64,000 nucleotides of DNA from Amorphochlora amoebiformis (GCA_054601695.1 BAAHQB010000194.1:308346-372345), one strand, 5' to 3'; positions 1-26,495 are shown, counted from the stretch's first letter. Translations and numbers: made by a program. The notes: generated by a model not told the origin, from the letters alone.

Positions 1-95
1 TTGGGTTGATGTATGTTTGTGTTTTTGTTTGCTTGGTGTCTTTATGGCTTTGTTTGCTCGTTAGATAGGGTTTTCAGTTGGGATTGCTCTCGATG

Positions 96-321
96 TTTCA
101 GATATGGGTTTGTGTTGGTGCCTTGGTTTGATTCGATGGTTCGATATGGGTTGTGTGGATGTTTGTGTTGTGGGTGTTTCTGTCGTTGTTTATCCGATGT
201 TTAGATATGGGTTGTGTTGGCATAGATATGGGTTTGTATTGGCATATATATGGGTTTGCGTTGGCATAGATATGGGTTCGTGTTGGCGTTCAGTTGGATG
301 CTTTTGGTTTCGTACCAAAAG
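96..321. repeat. degenerate GT-rich tandem repeat
   Basis: A loosely conserved unit with the core gatatgggttTGTgttgg recurs about six times. It ends just before a possible terminal exon, so it may be the intron in front of that exon. Confidence 0.5.
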
Positions 322-372
322 CAGCCATTCGACGGTTACGATACCAAGGGCAGCATGGACAGAGATAACTGA
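322..372 (+). CDS. possible 3'-terminal exon of an upstream gene
   Basis: After an AG at 320-321, the frame reads a hydrophilic segment (QPFDGYDTKGSMDRDN) and stops at TGA 370-372. The composition is unlike the surrounding GT- and AT-rich DNA and looks like a real protein C-terminus. It is short, has no recognisable domain, and its gene would lie left of the window. A chance open frame cannot be excluded. Confidence 0.25.
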   Translation, partial: QPFDGYDTKGSMDRDN

Positions 373-479
373 ATGTGTACATCAATATTCCACATTTTCA
401 TCACTATTTTAGCGTGTATGCTGATGAGAACGATACTAGATATGCACACACGACTACACACAATATACATGTATGCATA

Positions 480-1010
<531 letters not shown>

Positions 1011-1151
1011 TATATATGGCAGAAATCTTTACATAATATCAACGTAGTGTGTAGGGAGAAAATAAGCATAATATCAACATACGTATGTGCACAGCACCGT
1101 ATGTAGACAGCAAGATGGAGCGGACAGAAATCCAACCATTTGTTCAAGACA

Positions 1152-1245
1152 GGTAAGGTATATGGGTAAGGTATGTGGGTAAGGTATGTGGGTAAGGTAT
1201 GTGGTTAAGGTATGTGGGTAAGGTATGTGGGTAAGATATGTGAAA
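1152..1245. repeat. about 12-bp minisatellite (ggtaaggtatgtg)
   Basis: The unit ggtaaggtatgtg is repeated about eight times head to tail, with occasional single-base changes. It sits between AT tracts. Confidence 0.8.
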
Positions 1246-1312
1246 ACCAGGTGCAGACGACGATGAGAAGGATGGCGAACAGAACACAAATCACGAATCC
1301 CACTACTAATGC

Positions 1313-1616
<304 letters not shown>

Positions 1617-1674
1617 AATTGAAGATTAGTATAATATATATTATACACACATGCATATGTGTATGTACATATAT

Positions 1675-2080
<406 letters not shown>

Positions 2081-2103
2081 TGTATACACACACACACAAA
2101 CAT

Positions 2104-2135
<32 letters not shown>

Positions 2136-2137
2136 TC

Positions 2138-2197
<60 letters not shown>

Positions 2198-2204
2198 GTG
2201 CCCT

Positions 2205-2565
2205 AGACGAACAAGAAATCGTATGATATGAAAGGCTAGACGAAAAAGAAAGTATCTAGATTCTAGATAATATCATATCAAACCCTACACGAACAACAAA
2301 TCATATCATTTCATATAACTCAACTTGGATAAATTACATATGCCTACCTGCACACACACACACACAACACATCATATACTACTTGTTATCGTTTCTTGTT
2401 CGTGTAGGGTTTCATAACATATCATTTCTTGTTCGTGTAGGGTTTGATATAATGTGATTTGTTTTTCGTGTAGGGTTTGATATGATATGATTTGTTGTTC
2501 GTGTAGGGAATTTGTTATTCGTGTAGGATGTGATATGATATGATTTGTTGTTCGTGTAGGGTTTG
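2205..2565. repeat. imperfect inverted repeat with tandem right arm
   Basis: The right arm (2395-2565) holds about five copies of a 28-35 bp unit containing gttcgtgtagggtttgata and tgatttgt. The left arm (2205-2310) carries the reverse complement form (cacgaacaacaaatcatat). The central part includes an (AC)n run. Confidence 0.7.
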
Positions 2566-2589
2566 CAGTGGTTTGAGGACGCTGGAAAC

Positions 2590-2656
2590 CTGTTTTAACA
2601 GTGCACTGACACTCGTTGCAATCCACGTCATATGCGTTTCCGCATTTTACGCAAAC
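2590..2656 (-). CDS. possible orphan exon with a cysteine-rich zinc-binding motif
   Basis: On the minus strand a pyrimidine-rich acceptor (ttgctgttttgtag) precedes an open 67-nt segment, and a CAG|gtttcc donor follows. The segment reads [19 protein letters not shown], which has Cys spacing C-x2-C-x7-C-x2-C-x-C, like a zinc ribbon or knuckle. No neighbouring exons were recognised, and the flanks are repeats. It may be an isolated exon of a gene with large introns, a pseudogene fragment, or chance. Confidence 0.3.
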
Positions 2657-2839
2657 CTACAAAACAGCAATATACTACATATAACACTGCCAATACACTA
2701 CATACAACACTTCCAATATGTACAGTACAGCATTATACAACATATGACACTATGGATGTGTAATAGGTACACAAATATACTACATATAAAAATATGGATA
2801 TGTAATGCTTCGTATTTAAAACATTACACATTAAATATG

Positions 2840-2844
2840 TGTAA

Positions 2845-2909
<65 letters not shown>

Positions 2910-2936
2910 ATATACATATATTACATGTAAGATATT

Positions 2937-3004
<68 letters not shown>

Positions 3005-3106
3005 GTCATATGTATATTACCTGTAAAATTAAATATATATATATGTGTATATATGTGTGTATATATATATGTGTATATATTGTATGTAGTAATGCATATA
3101 TTCTAG

Positions 3107-3160
<54 letters not shown>

Positions 3161-3281
3161 ATATAATATATATATTTCTATATCTATATATATATATATA
3201 TATAATGAAATATAAATTTATATACACACATATATAAATAAATATAACCATGTATATAATTTATATCTATATTATATTTCT

Positions 3282-3335
<54 letters not shown>

Positions 3336-3362
3336 TTATATTTTTATATATATATATATATA

Positions 3363-3405
<43 letters not shown>

Positions 3406-3470
3406 TATATATATGTATCATATCTATGTATAATTCGAACGTATACATACTTTCGTGTGCAATGTATCGT
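2840..3470. repeat. AT and AC microsatellite tract
   Basis: Alternating (AT)n, (AC)n and ATGT runs with no gene signal. Confidence 0.85.
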
Positions 3471-3474
3471 ACAC

Positions 3475-3925
3475 ACATATCGTGTTCACACACATGTCGT
3501 GTACACACACATATCGTGTTCACACACATGCCGTGTACACACACATATCGTGTTCACACACATGTCGTGTACACACACATATCGTGTACACACACATGTC
3601 GTGTACACACACATGTCGTGTACACACACATATCGTGTACACACACATATCGTGTACACACACATGTCGTGTACACACACATATCGTGTACACACACATG
3701 TCGTGTACACACACATGTCGTGTACACACACATGTCGTGTACACACACATATCGTGTACACACGCATATCGTGTACACACACATGTCGTGTACACACACA
3801 TATCGTGTACACACACATATCGTGTACACACACATGTCGTGTACACACACATGTCGTGTACACACACATATCGTGTTCACACACATGTCGTGTACACACA
3901 CATATCGTGTACACACACACACGCA
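3475..3925. repeat. 16-bp minisatellite with two alternating variants
   Basis: About 26 units of acacacatRtcgtgta, with R = A or G, plus a few gtt/gta changes. Because 16 is not a multiple of 3, all frames give repeated His/Thr/Cys/Val peptides. These are not genes. Confidence 0.9.
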
Positions 3926-3972
3926 CACACACACACACGCACGCACACATATGTACATATTGTTCTATGTTC

Positions 3973-4021
<49 letters not shown>

Positions 4022-4026
<5 letters not shown>

Positions 4027-4500
4027 ATGCATATGATGGGATACAGTCTTGATACCAATTGGCCGCTTGGTTTCTCACAAAGCGATTGTCCGCTACCACC
4101 CGAAAAGATAAACAAATCACGTGGTATCAGAAACAAAGTAACTGCGTTACCGCACCCTCTTAATCACGGTGGGTAGGTAAGCTTCAATCATTATGCACAT
4201 AGGCAAATGAAGCCTAAAGGATATCTCTCACTACCCACCCCTTCCATCCCTCAAAGCCGAAAAATAAAGAAAATAATTGGAATGAAAGGCAGCGTTACTC
4301 TGAACATAAGCGGGTTGTGTCGTCTAGGCAATCTGAGTGGGCCGTGATAACGGTCACGGCCAAGCACAGAGCCGCTAACCCGACCCTCCATCTCATCCTC
4401 TCTGTCCTGTGGCTCTAGTCCAGCTAAGCCGACTTTTAAATTAATAAGAAATAAATCGAAAAGGATTAAAGCGCGTGTGGAGGGAACGACAAGTCGACTG
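4022..4500. other. non-repetitive spacer with a nested hairpin
   Basis: Unique sequence with no convincing long frame. It contains a perfect 8-bp stem (ggccgtga/tcacggcc, loop of 6) at 4340-4361. This lies inside a wider pairing of cgggtt (4311-4316) with aacccg (4377-4382). It could belong to a non-coding RNA, but no family was recognised. Confidence 0.35.
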
Positions 4501-4561
4501 GAGTTGAGCTGAGAGTGGGGGAGAAGTATGATTGGGTTGGAGAGGTGGGAGAAGTGAGTGT

Positions 4562-4850
4562 TAAGTGATGAGCTACATGAGTTAGATGATGCGCTACATG
4601 AGTTAGGTGATGAGCTAGATGGCTAGGTGATGAGCTAGATGATTAGGTGATGAGCTAGATGGTTAGGTGATGAGCTAGATGGTTAGGTTAGGTGATGAGC
4701 TAGATGGTTAGGTGATGAGCTAGCTGGTTAGGTGATGAGCTAGATGGTTAGGTGATGAGCTATATGGCTAGGTGGTGAGCTAGATGAGTTAGGTGATGAG
4801 CTAGATGAGTCATTACGTGATGAGCTAGATGAGTTATTACGTGATGAGGT
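4562..4850. repeat. about 20-bp minisatellite (gatgagctagatggttagg)
   Basis: Around fourteen head-to-tail copies of a gatgagctagatg(g/a)ttaggt unit with small variations. Confidence 0.85.
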
Positions 4851-4924
4851 ATACACATATATGTCGTGTGACGAACGTCAACCGCCATCAAGCCCTTCGC
4901 TCTCATACCACTCCAATGGGATAA

Positions 4925-5959
<1,035 letters not shown>

Positions 5960-5960
<1 letters not shown>

Positions 5961-6310
5961 TGCTAGTGTTCACACTAGATATGTGTATGTGTGTATTATA
6001 TTATTTATATATTAATATCTAGATATATATTATAATACTATACTATTAGCTAGATTAGACTAGCCCGTAACCTACTATCTAGACTATATATATGATACAC
6101 GTAGGTATATCATGCCATACTCTAGATATTTTCTTAAGATTTTCACTAGCATCTAGAGCATATATACTCTAATAATGTAACTCTAGCTAGATACTATCAT
6201 ACTAGCTAGTTGTACACTAGTACTATCTAGACTATGGCATGAAAATGATAGAATTTTACGCCATACAGGTGTTATCTCTAGTGTACTAGATCTAGGTTAT
6301 ATATCTAGTC
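5960..6310. other. CTAG-rich spacer
   Basis: Non-repetitive AT-rich DNA with an unusual density of CTAG tetramers (tctaga, actag, gctag). It lies beyond the 3' side of the minus-strand NCA2-like gene. Confidence 0.6.
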
Positions 6311-6614
6311 ATGATCATGACACACAACACTAGATAAACTGGCATCATAGTCATGATCATTTCGAATTCTAAAACCCAGCCATATCTGAAATTTAGAATA
6401 CACTGCAAATAAGTTGCAGCAGCAACTTGCAAGACGATATATACAACAGCCTGGCTTGTGTTGACAATGGGTTGGGCAGTAGTCCAAATGTTTGCACACA
6501 AGATTCCAGGAACAAATCGAACTCTTAATGCCTGTCAGCGTCCAAACCCTCCTTGGGATTAGGAATAGACGACCTACAATCCCTAGCATCAACCCGGTGC
6601 TCCCAAACCTCGAG

Positions 6615-7607
6615 TTATTCGAGCGCCAGCATGTCTACTTGCAGTGGGTTGTCTCTGTTTCGAAGCAGGCGGACAACCCTAGGCACAATCCATTCCCATA
6701 TTACCCAGTCTCCAAGCTGTCCCGTGGTTTTCACGACAGCGAGAGTCCCGGGAGAATGCGAGACTACTAAAGCGGCTAGCGCTCCTGTGAGGTACGCCGG
6801 CCAGAGTCGGGCCAAATGGGACGGCTTGTGCAGGTCCCATAAGTCCATGAAGTCCGCCACGCGGCTTTCAAACTCGGAAAGCGACTCCTTGATCAGATGT
6901 TGAAGTGCGGGAAAGGGTTGATCGCGTGAGTATGTAGGATCTGCGCCCTCGAGCTGGCGGTGCAGTGCATCGGCAAACGGCCACAGCTTTAGCGGATTTG
7001 ATTCAAAGTGGTCATACTGCTCCATGTCCTTGAGGCGCGAGCGCAGAAATGCTTCGTCCTTGCGAAGGCGACGGCGAATATATGACAACTTGCGCAGATA
7101 CCGTCGCAGCTTCACCCGACGGGCGTACATCACGGAGCTGATCCACGGCATCACCCCAGCATCAAGTGGCCCCAAAGAGGCCTCCTCGCAGTAGGTGGTG
7201 ACATTGCAGAGCGTGTCGAAGAGAGGCCGGCAAAGTCGATCCTGAAAGTAACTCATTTGCTCGTCGATCTGGCGCAATATACGAGCAACCACGTCCCTTG
7301 CCGCCTCGTGGATGCACATTAGAGCCTCCATGCAAAACACGTGGCATATCTTGGCCCACTGCGCTTGGGAGAACGAGGCCTTGTCCATGACGCTCATCTC
7401 CTTGACAAGGTCTGCGAGTTTCGTAATGTTTCGCGTCGGTAGGGATTCGAGGATATCGTATACCCGGTGGACTTGGAGCTCGGCGCAAATCGCCTTTTGC
7501 CTTTTTTCGTCGTTCTCATTCGATTCTTCGAGTAGAGCCACTGGTAATTGCCTCTCCGTGGTGAGTTGCATCGCTCGTGCGAGCCCCGACGAACGCATGC
7601 TGGGCAT
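6615..7607 (-). CDS. NCA2/DGS1-like mitochondrial outer-membrane family protein (N-terminal part)
   Basis: Starts at ATG 7607 and reads 330 codons to a stop at 6615. The N-terminal 250 residues are helical and charged, with an Arg-rich helix (RRVKLRRYLRKLSYIRRRLR). Near residues 265-320 the pattern is KPSHLARLWPAYLTGALAA, then a W-rich helix ending in RLLRNRD. This resembles the start of the NCA2 domain (Pro-Ser-x-Leu-x-R-x-W, a hydrophobic helix, then a Trp-containing helix). NCA2 and its plant relative DGS1 are mitochondrial proteins linked to ATP synthase expression and lipid balance. The rest of the domain is missing. A donor CAA|gtagac at 6639/6638 suggests more exons toward 6300, but I could not identify them. 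A truncated gene is the alternative. It is paired head to head with the J-ankyrin gene. Confidence 0.5.
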   Translation of the reverse strand: MPSMRSSGLARAMQLTTERQLPVALLEESNENDEKRQKAICAELQVHRVYDILESLPTRNITKLADLVKEMSVMDKASFSQAQWAKICHVFCMEALMCIHEAARDVVARILRQIDEQMSYFQDRLCRPLFDTLCNVTTYCEEASLGPLDAGVMPWISSVMYARRVKLRRYLRKLSYIRRRLRKDEAFLRSRLKDMEQYDHFESNPLKLWPFADALHRQLEGADPTYSRDQPFPALQHLIKESLSEFESRVADFMDLWDLHKPSHLARLWPAYLTGALAALVVSHSPGTLAVVKTTGQLGDWVIWEWIVPRVVRLLRNRDNPLQVDMLALE

Positions 7608-7791
7608 AGAAGCTTATACAGCCCTTTTCGTGGGTTGTGTCTTCCCAGGAGGAGGTGGTGATAGCCTGTGTGTCGGGGACCTTTTTATCATGAGAAGAAA
7701 CCAGCAACGGTTACACTCCTTCAGTACCGGGGATTCCCGGGAAAGCTTGTGTAGCTCATGGTATTCTAAATCAATATGTAGATATCCATAA
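7608..7791. promoter_or_regulatory. shared upstream region of two divergent genes
   Basis: The 184 bp between the minus-strand start at 7607 and the plus-strand start at 7792 must hold both 5' UTRs and core promoters. No clear TATA box was recognised. Confidence 0.45.
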
Positions 7792-20764
<12,973 letters not shown>

Positions 20765-20779
20765 ACGAAACTGACTTAG

Positions 20780-21260
20780 AACATTTCTAGATTTGCTACA
20801 ATACAACCTCGACTAGTATTAGCTTGCACGTGAAGAGCCTAGACTAAAGGGTCTCTAGAGTCTAGAGAGCCTAGACTAAAGGGTCTCTAGAGTCTAGACT
20901 GAGTCTAGTGAGTGCATGGCCATCACCATTATCAATCATTACAAATACTCTAGATACTAGAAATATGCCAAAGGATACTAAGGCTAGTAAAGCTTGATTC
21001 AAGCCTAAGCTAGATTAATCAATTATATCTAGATATTGATTATCTAGAAATTTAATTAACGATTATAACTTAATGATTACATCTAGTACATGTGTACGTC
21101 TCCAAGGCTAGAAGGTCTCGTAATCTAGTAATGTCTGGAATGTATTCATAGTCATACGAGTAGACTAGGCAGACTATACCTAGATATCTGGATAAGCTAG
21201 ATAGTAGATAGTAGATAAGCCTTGAAATGATAATATGTGACTTCAGACAGCCGAATGATC
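20780..21260. other. CTAG-rich spacer downstream of the J-ankyrin gene
   Basis: Dense in ctaga/tctag motifs (agagtctagagagcctag and many others), starting about 15 bp after the stop. It includes a direct repeat of agactaaagggtctctagag at 20852-20896. No coding potential was seen. Confidence 0.65.
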
Positions 21261-21499
21261 ATACTGTTCTGTGTTCATACACAGTGTACGGATACCGTTT
21301 GATCACCAGATTCATACCAACCATTCTCGGAGCTAAGTTAATAATTTCAATGGCAAACGAACCCGGATTAAGTTCAATGTACTTGTGATCACACTGAGTG
21401 GCCCGCTACGTTCAAGCAATTATTTAGATTATCAACACAAACGTAATCACGTACAATACTACTGATACTACTACGGTAATAATATCATCAGATGATAGT

Positions 21500-21695
21500 T
21501 GGCATGTACGTGCATATACATATATAAATATATACTATGTTTATATATGTATATATATATATATATTTATATATAAATTTTTTATATTATATATCTAGTA
21601 TATAGTATAGATCATGATGTATATATATATATATATATATACTGTTACCATGATGTGTATATATGACATATATATATATATATATATGTATATGT

Positions 21696-21727
<32 letters not shown>

Positions 21728-21745
21728 TATATTATATACATAATT
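21500..21745. repeat. AT microsatellite between convergent genes
   Basis: (AT)n runs between the J-ankyrin gene (+) and the minus-strand frame that ends at 22132. Confidence 0.8.
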
Positions 21746-21895
21746 ATATACTGAAATGTATGAATAGAACATATACATATGTAGTGTCGCAATCGTAGGT
21801 AGAAATGTAGCGGGATGTGTTTTGAAGATAGAACGTACAAGAGTAATGAGTGTTACATGTTGTGTAGCAGAGGGCTGATCTATGTCGTGGCGACG

Positions 21896-21995
21896 ACAAT
21901 GATGATGGCGATGGCGATGACGATGACGATGACGATGGCGGTGAGGATGGCGGTGAGGATGGCGGTGACGATGGCGGTGACGACGACCATGACGA
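21896..21995. repeat. GATGRC hexamer/trimer repeat
   Basis: Repeats of gatggc, gatgac and ggtgag give a Ser/Pro-rich frame on the minus strand. That frame has no other support as a gene. Confidence 0.7.
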
Positions 21996-22131
21996 TGACT
22001 TGGCATAGTTCGATGTAGTCAAAGTAGATGTACGGAATGAGAAATCAGTTGGTGAGGGCAAGCGACATGAGAGTGGTGAGCGCCGCGTCTGTGGTATTGG
22101 TGGTGGAGTATGTTGAGTTGGCTTTCAGGCT

Positions 22132-23616
22132 CTAAGTCGACGCCTTCGTGTTTGCATGAAGCTGAGAGGAGGTGAGCTGTTTGTGGGATTGCTTGTGTGA
22201 GAGGAACGGGAGGGTGGGCGAGTTGGCGGGTGAGCTGTTTTGGGACACTTGCGAGAGTGTGTGTGAGGTGTTGGAGTTGAGCGAGTGAACGTCGGCGTCT
22301 GAGTCATCGGGCTGAGGCTGAACGTGAGGTTGAAGAGGCAGGAGTAGGGGAAGCTGAGGACGACGTGATGAGGATTCTGCTTTTCCCCTCGCCTTTGGCC
22401 CATTGCTGAAGGAAGATTGCGTTAGGCCAATGGTGTTTGAGAGTGGTGGAACAGGGTCTTGACCGACATTCGTTTCGGGGTTCAAACAGTGCGTCTTCTT
22501 CGTCGTGCTTCCATCGGTGACCCCAACCCCAACCCCGACCTCAACCCCAACCCCAACTTCAACCCCAATCCTGCCGCTATTAGGGTGCATATCCTGCGGC
22601 TTGGTCGTTCTCCAGTACGTGGCTGTCTTAGGTGTCAGGCAGCTGCGCTTGATATGGTCCATTGCATTCTTGCCGCTGTTGGTTCCCCAAATTTTGCTGC
22701 CCAAAGCATTGCCAATAGTAGGGCCCATGCAATTGGCCATGTGGGTGGTCATGGTGGTCATGGTGCTCAGGGTTGGGCTGTAGGCCGTGGTGCTCATGAT
22801 GCCGTCGGCAACGCGCATTCGCTTGGGTGATCGGTGGATATCATGGTAGACGTTGTGGTAGATGCGCCGCTTTGGGTTGGAATTTGGTTTAAGAGAAGGT
22901 CTGCGGACAGAAGCGGGATTGGGGTTGGAGATAGGTTTGGAGTTGGGAATACAGAGATTGAGGCTGGGTTTGGAAGTTTTGTTAGGTTTGGTGGGTGGTC
23001 CAGAGCGGGTGAAGTGAAATTGGTTGTGAGTACGCTGGTGAGGACCGGAGATGACGTTGTTCTTAGGTGTCGTCACGGTCGAGTATGGAGAGTTATGGAT
23101 ACCCTTCCAATCTCGAGAATCCGACATTAGCACATGCCCGCGTGCAATTGTAGCTCCAACTTGCATCCTCCCGCCCTGCATTCGCGTGGGAACTGGGGCG
23201 AAAGCCCTCATTCCCTGGCCCATAGACCCCATCCCATAAGCCATGTCCACGCTTTGCCCTAACACCCCTACGCTCCCTACATCCCCTGCGGATCTCACAG
23301 CAGCCACGTGGCGAGATCCTGCTCCCTCCTTACACCTTCGAATGCACAGGGGCGGAATCACCACCCGGTTGGCTGATCCCATGGTCCCTACCATACCCGT
23401 GCCATGCGTCGCAGCCCCTATATAACTAGCAGCATGAAAGCTTAACTTGGAGGTGGACTTGGAATTCTTCGTGGACTTGGAGTTTTCAATAGAATCGGCT
23501 TTTTTAGCGTCGTTGGAGATTCGCCGCGGAGATGTCTCGGAAGTGTTTGGGCGGACAAGCAGCGGGCGAGAGCGAAAGGGCTTCGTACAATTGGTCGGGG
23601 GAAGGTCCGCTGCCAT
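22132..23616 (-). CDS. low-complexity protein of unknown function, 494 codons
   Basis: One long open frame with ATG at 23616 in a strong context (accATGG). It is rich in Ser, Pro, Asn, Thr and Met, with basic patches ([22 protein letters not shown]), a Gly/Val repeat ([15 protein letters not shown]) and C-terminal Gln/Ser-rich sequence. No domain was recognised. The length and even codon use over 1.48 kb argue for a real gene. It follows the MADS-box gene on the same strand, and the basic, disordered character would fit a nuclear or regulatory protein. It could also be the second exon of the MADS-box gene: a donor exists at the end of the MADS frame, but the acceptor I found gives the wrong phase. 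Confidence 0.5.
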   Translation of the reverse strand: MAADLPPTNCTKPFRSRPLLVRPNTSETSPRRISNDAKKADSIENSKSTKNSKSTSKLSFHAASYIGAATHGTGMVGTMGSANRVVIPPLCIRRCKEGAGSRHVAAVRSAGDVGSVGVLGQSVDMAYGMGSMGQGMRAFAPVPTRMQGGRMQVGATIARGHVLMSDSRDWKGIHNSPYSTVTTPKNNVISGPHQRTHNQFHFTRSGPPTKPNKTSKPSLNLCIPNSKPISNPNPASVRRPSLKPNSNPKRRIYHNVYHDIHRSPKRMRVADGIMSTTAYSPTLSTMTTMTTHMANCMGPTIGNALGSKIWGTNSGKNAMDHIKRSCLTPKTATYWRTTKPQDMHPNSGRIGVEVGVGVEVGVGVGVTDGSTTKKTHCLNPETNVGQDPVPPLSNTIGLTQSSFSNGPKARGKAESSSRRPQLPLLLPLQPHVQPQPDDSDADVHSLNSNTSHTLSQVSQNSSPANSPTLPFLSHKQSHKQLTSSQLHANTKAST

Positions 23617-23687
23617 GGTCTTTGCACGAGTCGCTAGTGTACCACAAATTGTGCTATCACTATTTTCATCCGTACAGCCGCCTTCAC

Positions 23688-23717
23688 TCTATATATATAT
23701 ATATATATATATTGCCA

Positions 23718-23806
<89 letters not shown>

Positions 23807-23853
23807 CCCAATATATATGTTGCCAATATATTACAATATACATATATATATAT

Positions 23854-23951
<98 letters not shown>

Positions 23952-23965
23952 TATATATATATGTA
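23688..23965. repeat. AT microsatellite
   Basis: (AT)n blocks between the 494-codon frame and the MADS-box gene, interrupted by gttcccaatatat. Confidence 0.9.
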
Positions 23966-24058
23966 TATATTTATTAGATGTGTGTGTGTGTGTTTGTTAT
24001 GTGTGGAGTGCATGTGATACTCTTTATATAATACAACACTGTATATCGGTATGTTGAT

Positions 24059-24568
24059 TCATAGAGTTACCGGTGCGGCGCCTGCCAGGGTAGCAGAAAT
24101 GGTGTGAGCAGGGCGGATAGTGGCAGTGGTAGGGCTTGTGATGCGAGATTTGTAGTCAACTTGAACTTGTTGTTTGGGGCGGAGGGAAGGGGATTGAGAG
24201 ACGAACTGGAGGTGGGGTTGGGACTTGGCCAGCGAGTGGAAGTTAAGGTGCTTCTGAGCCATCTTTGTGCGCGTTGGCCAGCTTTGAGACGGGCGAAAGG
24301 CAGAGGGTTGTAGGTCGTCAAACTCGTTCAACCCTACGTGCTGGAACCTGCCTTCGTACTGCATGTAGGCATGGATGATCTCTTGGATATCCCGGTTGGA
24401 GCATGTGGACATGCAGCCTTCCTTGAAGGTGACAAGACCAACGTCGACTCCGCACAGTATGTTGATTTCCAGAACTTTCTTCATTAGCCCCACCATACGC
24501 TTGCGGTAGGTCATCTCCCGCTGCGCCTGTCCGAGTATGAGCTGCATTCTCATTTTCTTTCGACCCAT
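24059..24568 (-). CDS. MADS-box transcription factor (SRF/MEF2-type), 169 codons
   Basis: ATG at 24568, directly after an acceptor-like gtgcag|gt, so an intron in the 5' UTR is likely. The first about 60 residues match the MADS DNA-binding domain: MGRKKMRMQLI, then RKRMVGLMKKVLEINILCGVDVGLVTFKEG. The conserved GRKK start, the KR-x-GL-x-KK helix, the LC and the V-x-L-x-F strand are all present. MADS proteins bind CArG-like DNA as dimers. A short acidic segment follows (GLNEFDDLQPSAF), then a Ser/Gln/Pro-rich tail. There is no plant-type K domain. The frame ends at TGA 24059. A donor CCG|gtaact just before the stop would allow further exons. Confidence 0.8.
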   Translation of the reverse strand: MGRKKMRMQLILGQAQREMTYRKRMVGLMKKVLEINILCGVDVGLVTFKEGCMSTCSNRDIQEIIHAYMQYEGRFQHVGLNEFDDLQPSAFRPSQSWPTRTKMAQKHLNFHSLAKSQPHLQFVSQSPSLRPKQQVQVDYKSRITSPTTATIRPAHTISATLAGAAPVTL

Positions 24569-24800
24569 ACCTGCACAGTACCAATATATCACACTCAAGT
24601 TGCGTCAATGCCAAAATTATCTCTCACCATCACAAACACTCAGGAGTCCCCAAACACGCGAAGACACAAAAAGAATTTCATTGAATCGGCATAATAGCAA
24701 GCAGAGATACATGGGGAAAGGAGGAAGGCGGTACCTTGGGCGTCGCGGTCGCCCGATGGCGTATGTGCGGGGCAATTCCTTTTGATTTTTGGGTCTTTGG
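24569..24800 (-). promoter_or_regulatory. probable 5' UTR with intron and promoter of the MADS-box gene
   Basis: On the minus strand the 200 bp before the ATG end in a pyrimidine/TG-rich acceptor (ggtactgtgcag). Candidate donors lie upstream (caaggtaccg). No other frame of interest was found. Confidence 0.4.
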
Positions 24801-25200
24801 CTGCTCGTTCTATTTATGGAATAATACCTTCTATTTTTGAAAACTTGATTTTTACACGGGGACAGGACTGAATCTTAGGGGATTTTACCAAATGCTATTT
24901 ACTCGACCTATTTTCAGATGCTCACTTAAGTGATTTAACATTATAATTAGACTATTCTATGCTAAAAATGGAAAGTTGTTTTCGGCGAATATACCTAGAA
25001 AGATTATATCTTAAAGGTTTCAATATAATTTTAGATCGGCATCCAGATGCATTGCAACGATGCACGTGCCCAGAGGCATCGTGGGCAAGCAGATGCATCG
25101 AATCAAGCCAGCGATCTCTCAAAATAGACCTGACCTTTGAAAAAAAAAGCTGTATGTACACAGTATATAGAATTCTAATGGACCGTAGTATTGATGTTTA
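24801..25200. other. unassigned spacer
   Basis: Mixed-composition DNA with a plus-strand open frame from 24959 (start MLKMESCFRRIY) of about 80 codons before the AT tract. No family was recognised. It includes imperfect direct repeats of gatgcatcg type at 25045-25105. Coding status is unclear. Confidence 0.3.
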
Positions 25201-25204
25201 TTGT

Positions 25205-25915
<711 letters not shown>

Positions 25916-25936
25916 TACACATATTGTTAGTATATT

Positions 25937-26029
25937 GTTAGCGCAGTAGTAGTGTAGATTGTAGTCCAGAGTTGTATTCAAGTCCGTTTGGATTAACTTG
26001 TTTCCCAGAACTACTCAAATCATATATAA

Positions 26030-26091
<62 letters not shown>

Positions 26092-26129
26092 GTGTATATA
26101 TATTCTTAGATGTAAATACATATATGTAA

Positions 26130-26169
<40 letters not shown>

Positions 26170-26270
26170 TATATATACATGCGGTCATGCTTACTCACGT
26201 GATGGTCACGTGAGGTCATGTGAGCGTGACATGGTGTGACGTCACGTTTTGCCACGGTATTATATATATA

Positions 26271-26321
<51 letters not shown>

Positions 26322-26495
26322 GTATATGTATATATATATATATTGAATCCTGGTACTACCGGGTACTACCTGGTACTATCCGTTACTAGCGGCAAGATAA
26401 GCTCTGAGCAAAGCGATCTCTGGTATACATATCACAACTCTGTCGCACTGTAATGATATCTACTTATCGAGCCGCATCTATCTATGCTGTCTATT
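25937..26495. mobile_element. SINE-like dispersed repeat, copy 1
   Basis: Starts with gttagcgcagtagtag and has attcaagtccgtttggatt about 40 bp on, then an AT expansion, gtgacgtcacgtttt, a series of actaccggg/tactatccg motifs, and an end block with gcgatctctgg, tgatatctactta and gctgtctatt. The same blocks recur in the same order at 51.57-52.89 kb. The first two blocks resemble the A and B boxes of a tRNA-type pol III promoter. Confidence 0.55.

Noticed and set aside
3475-3925. CRISPR-like array
   Set aside because: There are no unique spacers; units are direct head-to-tail repeats in a eukaryotic context.
3250-4176. 308-codon plus-strand frame with repeated VHTHIVYTHMSC-like peptides
   Set aside because: Produced by the 16-bp minisatellite; equal frames exist in all phases and on the other strand.
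22459-23239. Plus-strand frames opposite the 494-codon frame
   Set aside because: Several short overlapping frames with no domain; the single long minus-strand frame with a strong start context is preferred.
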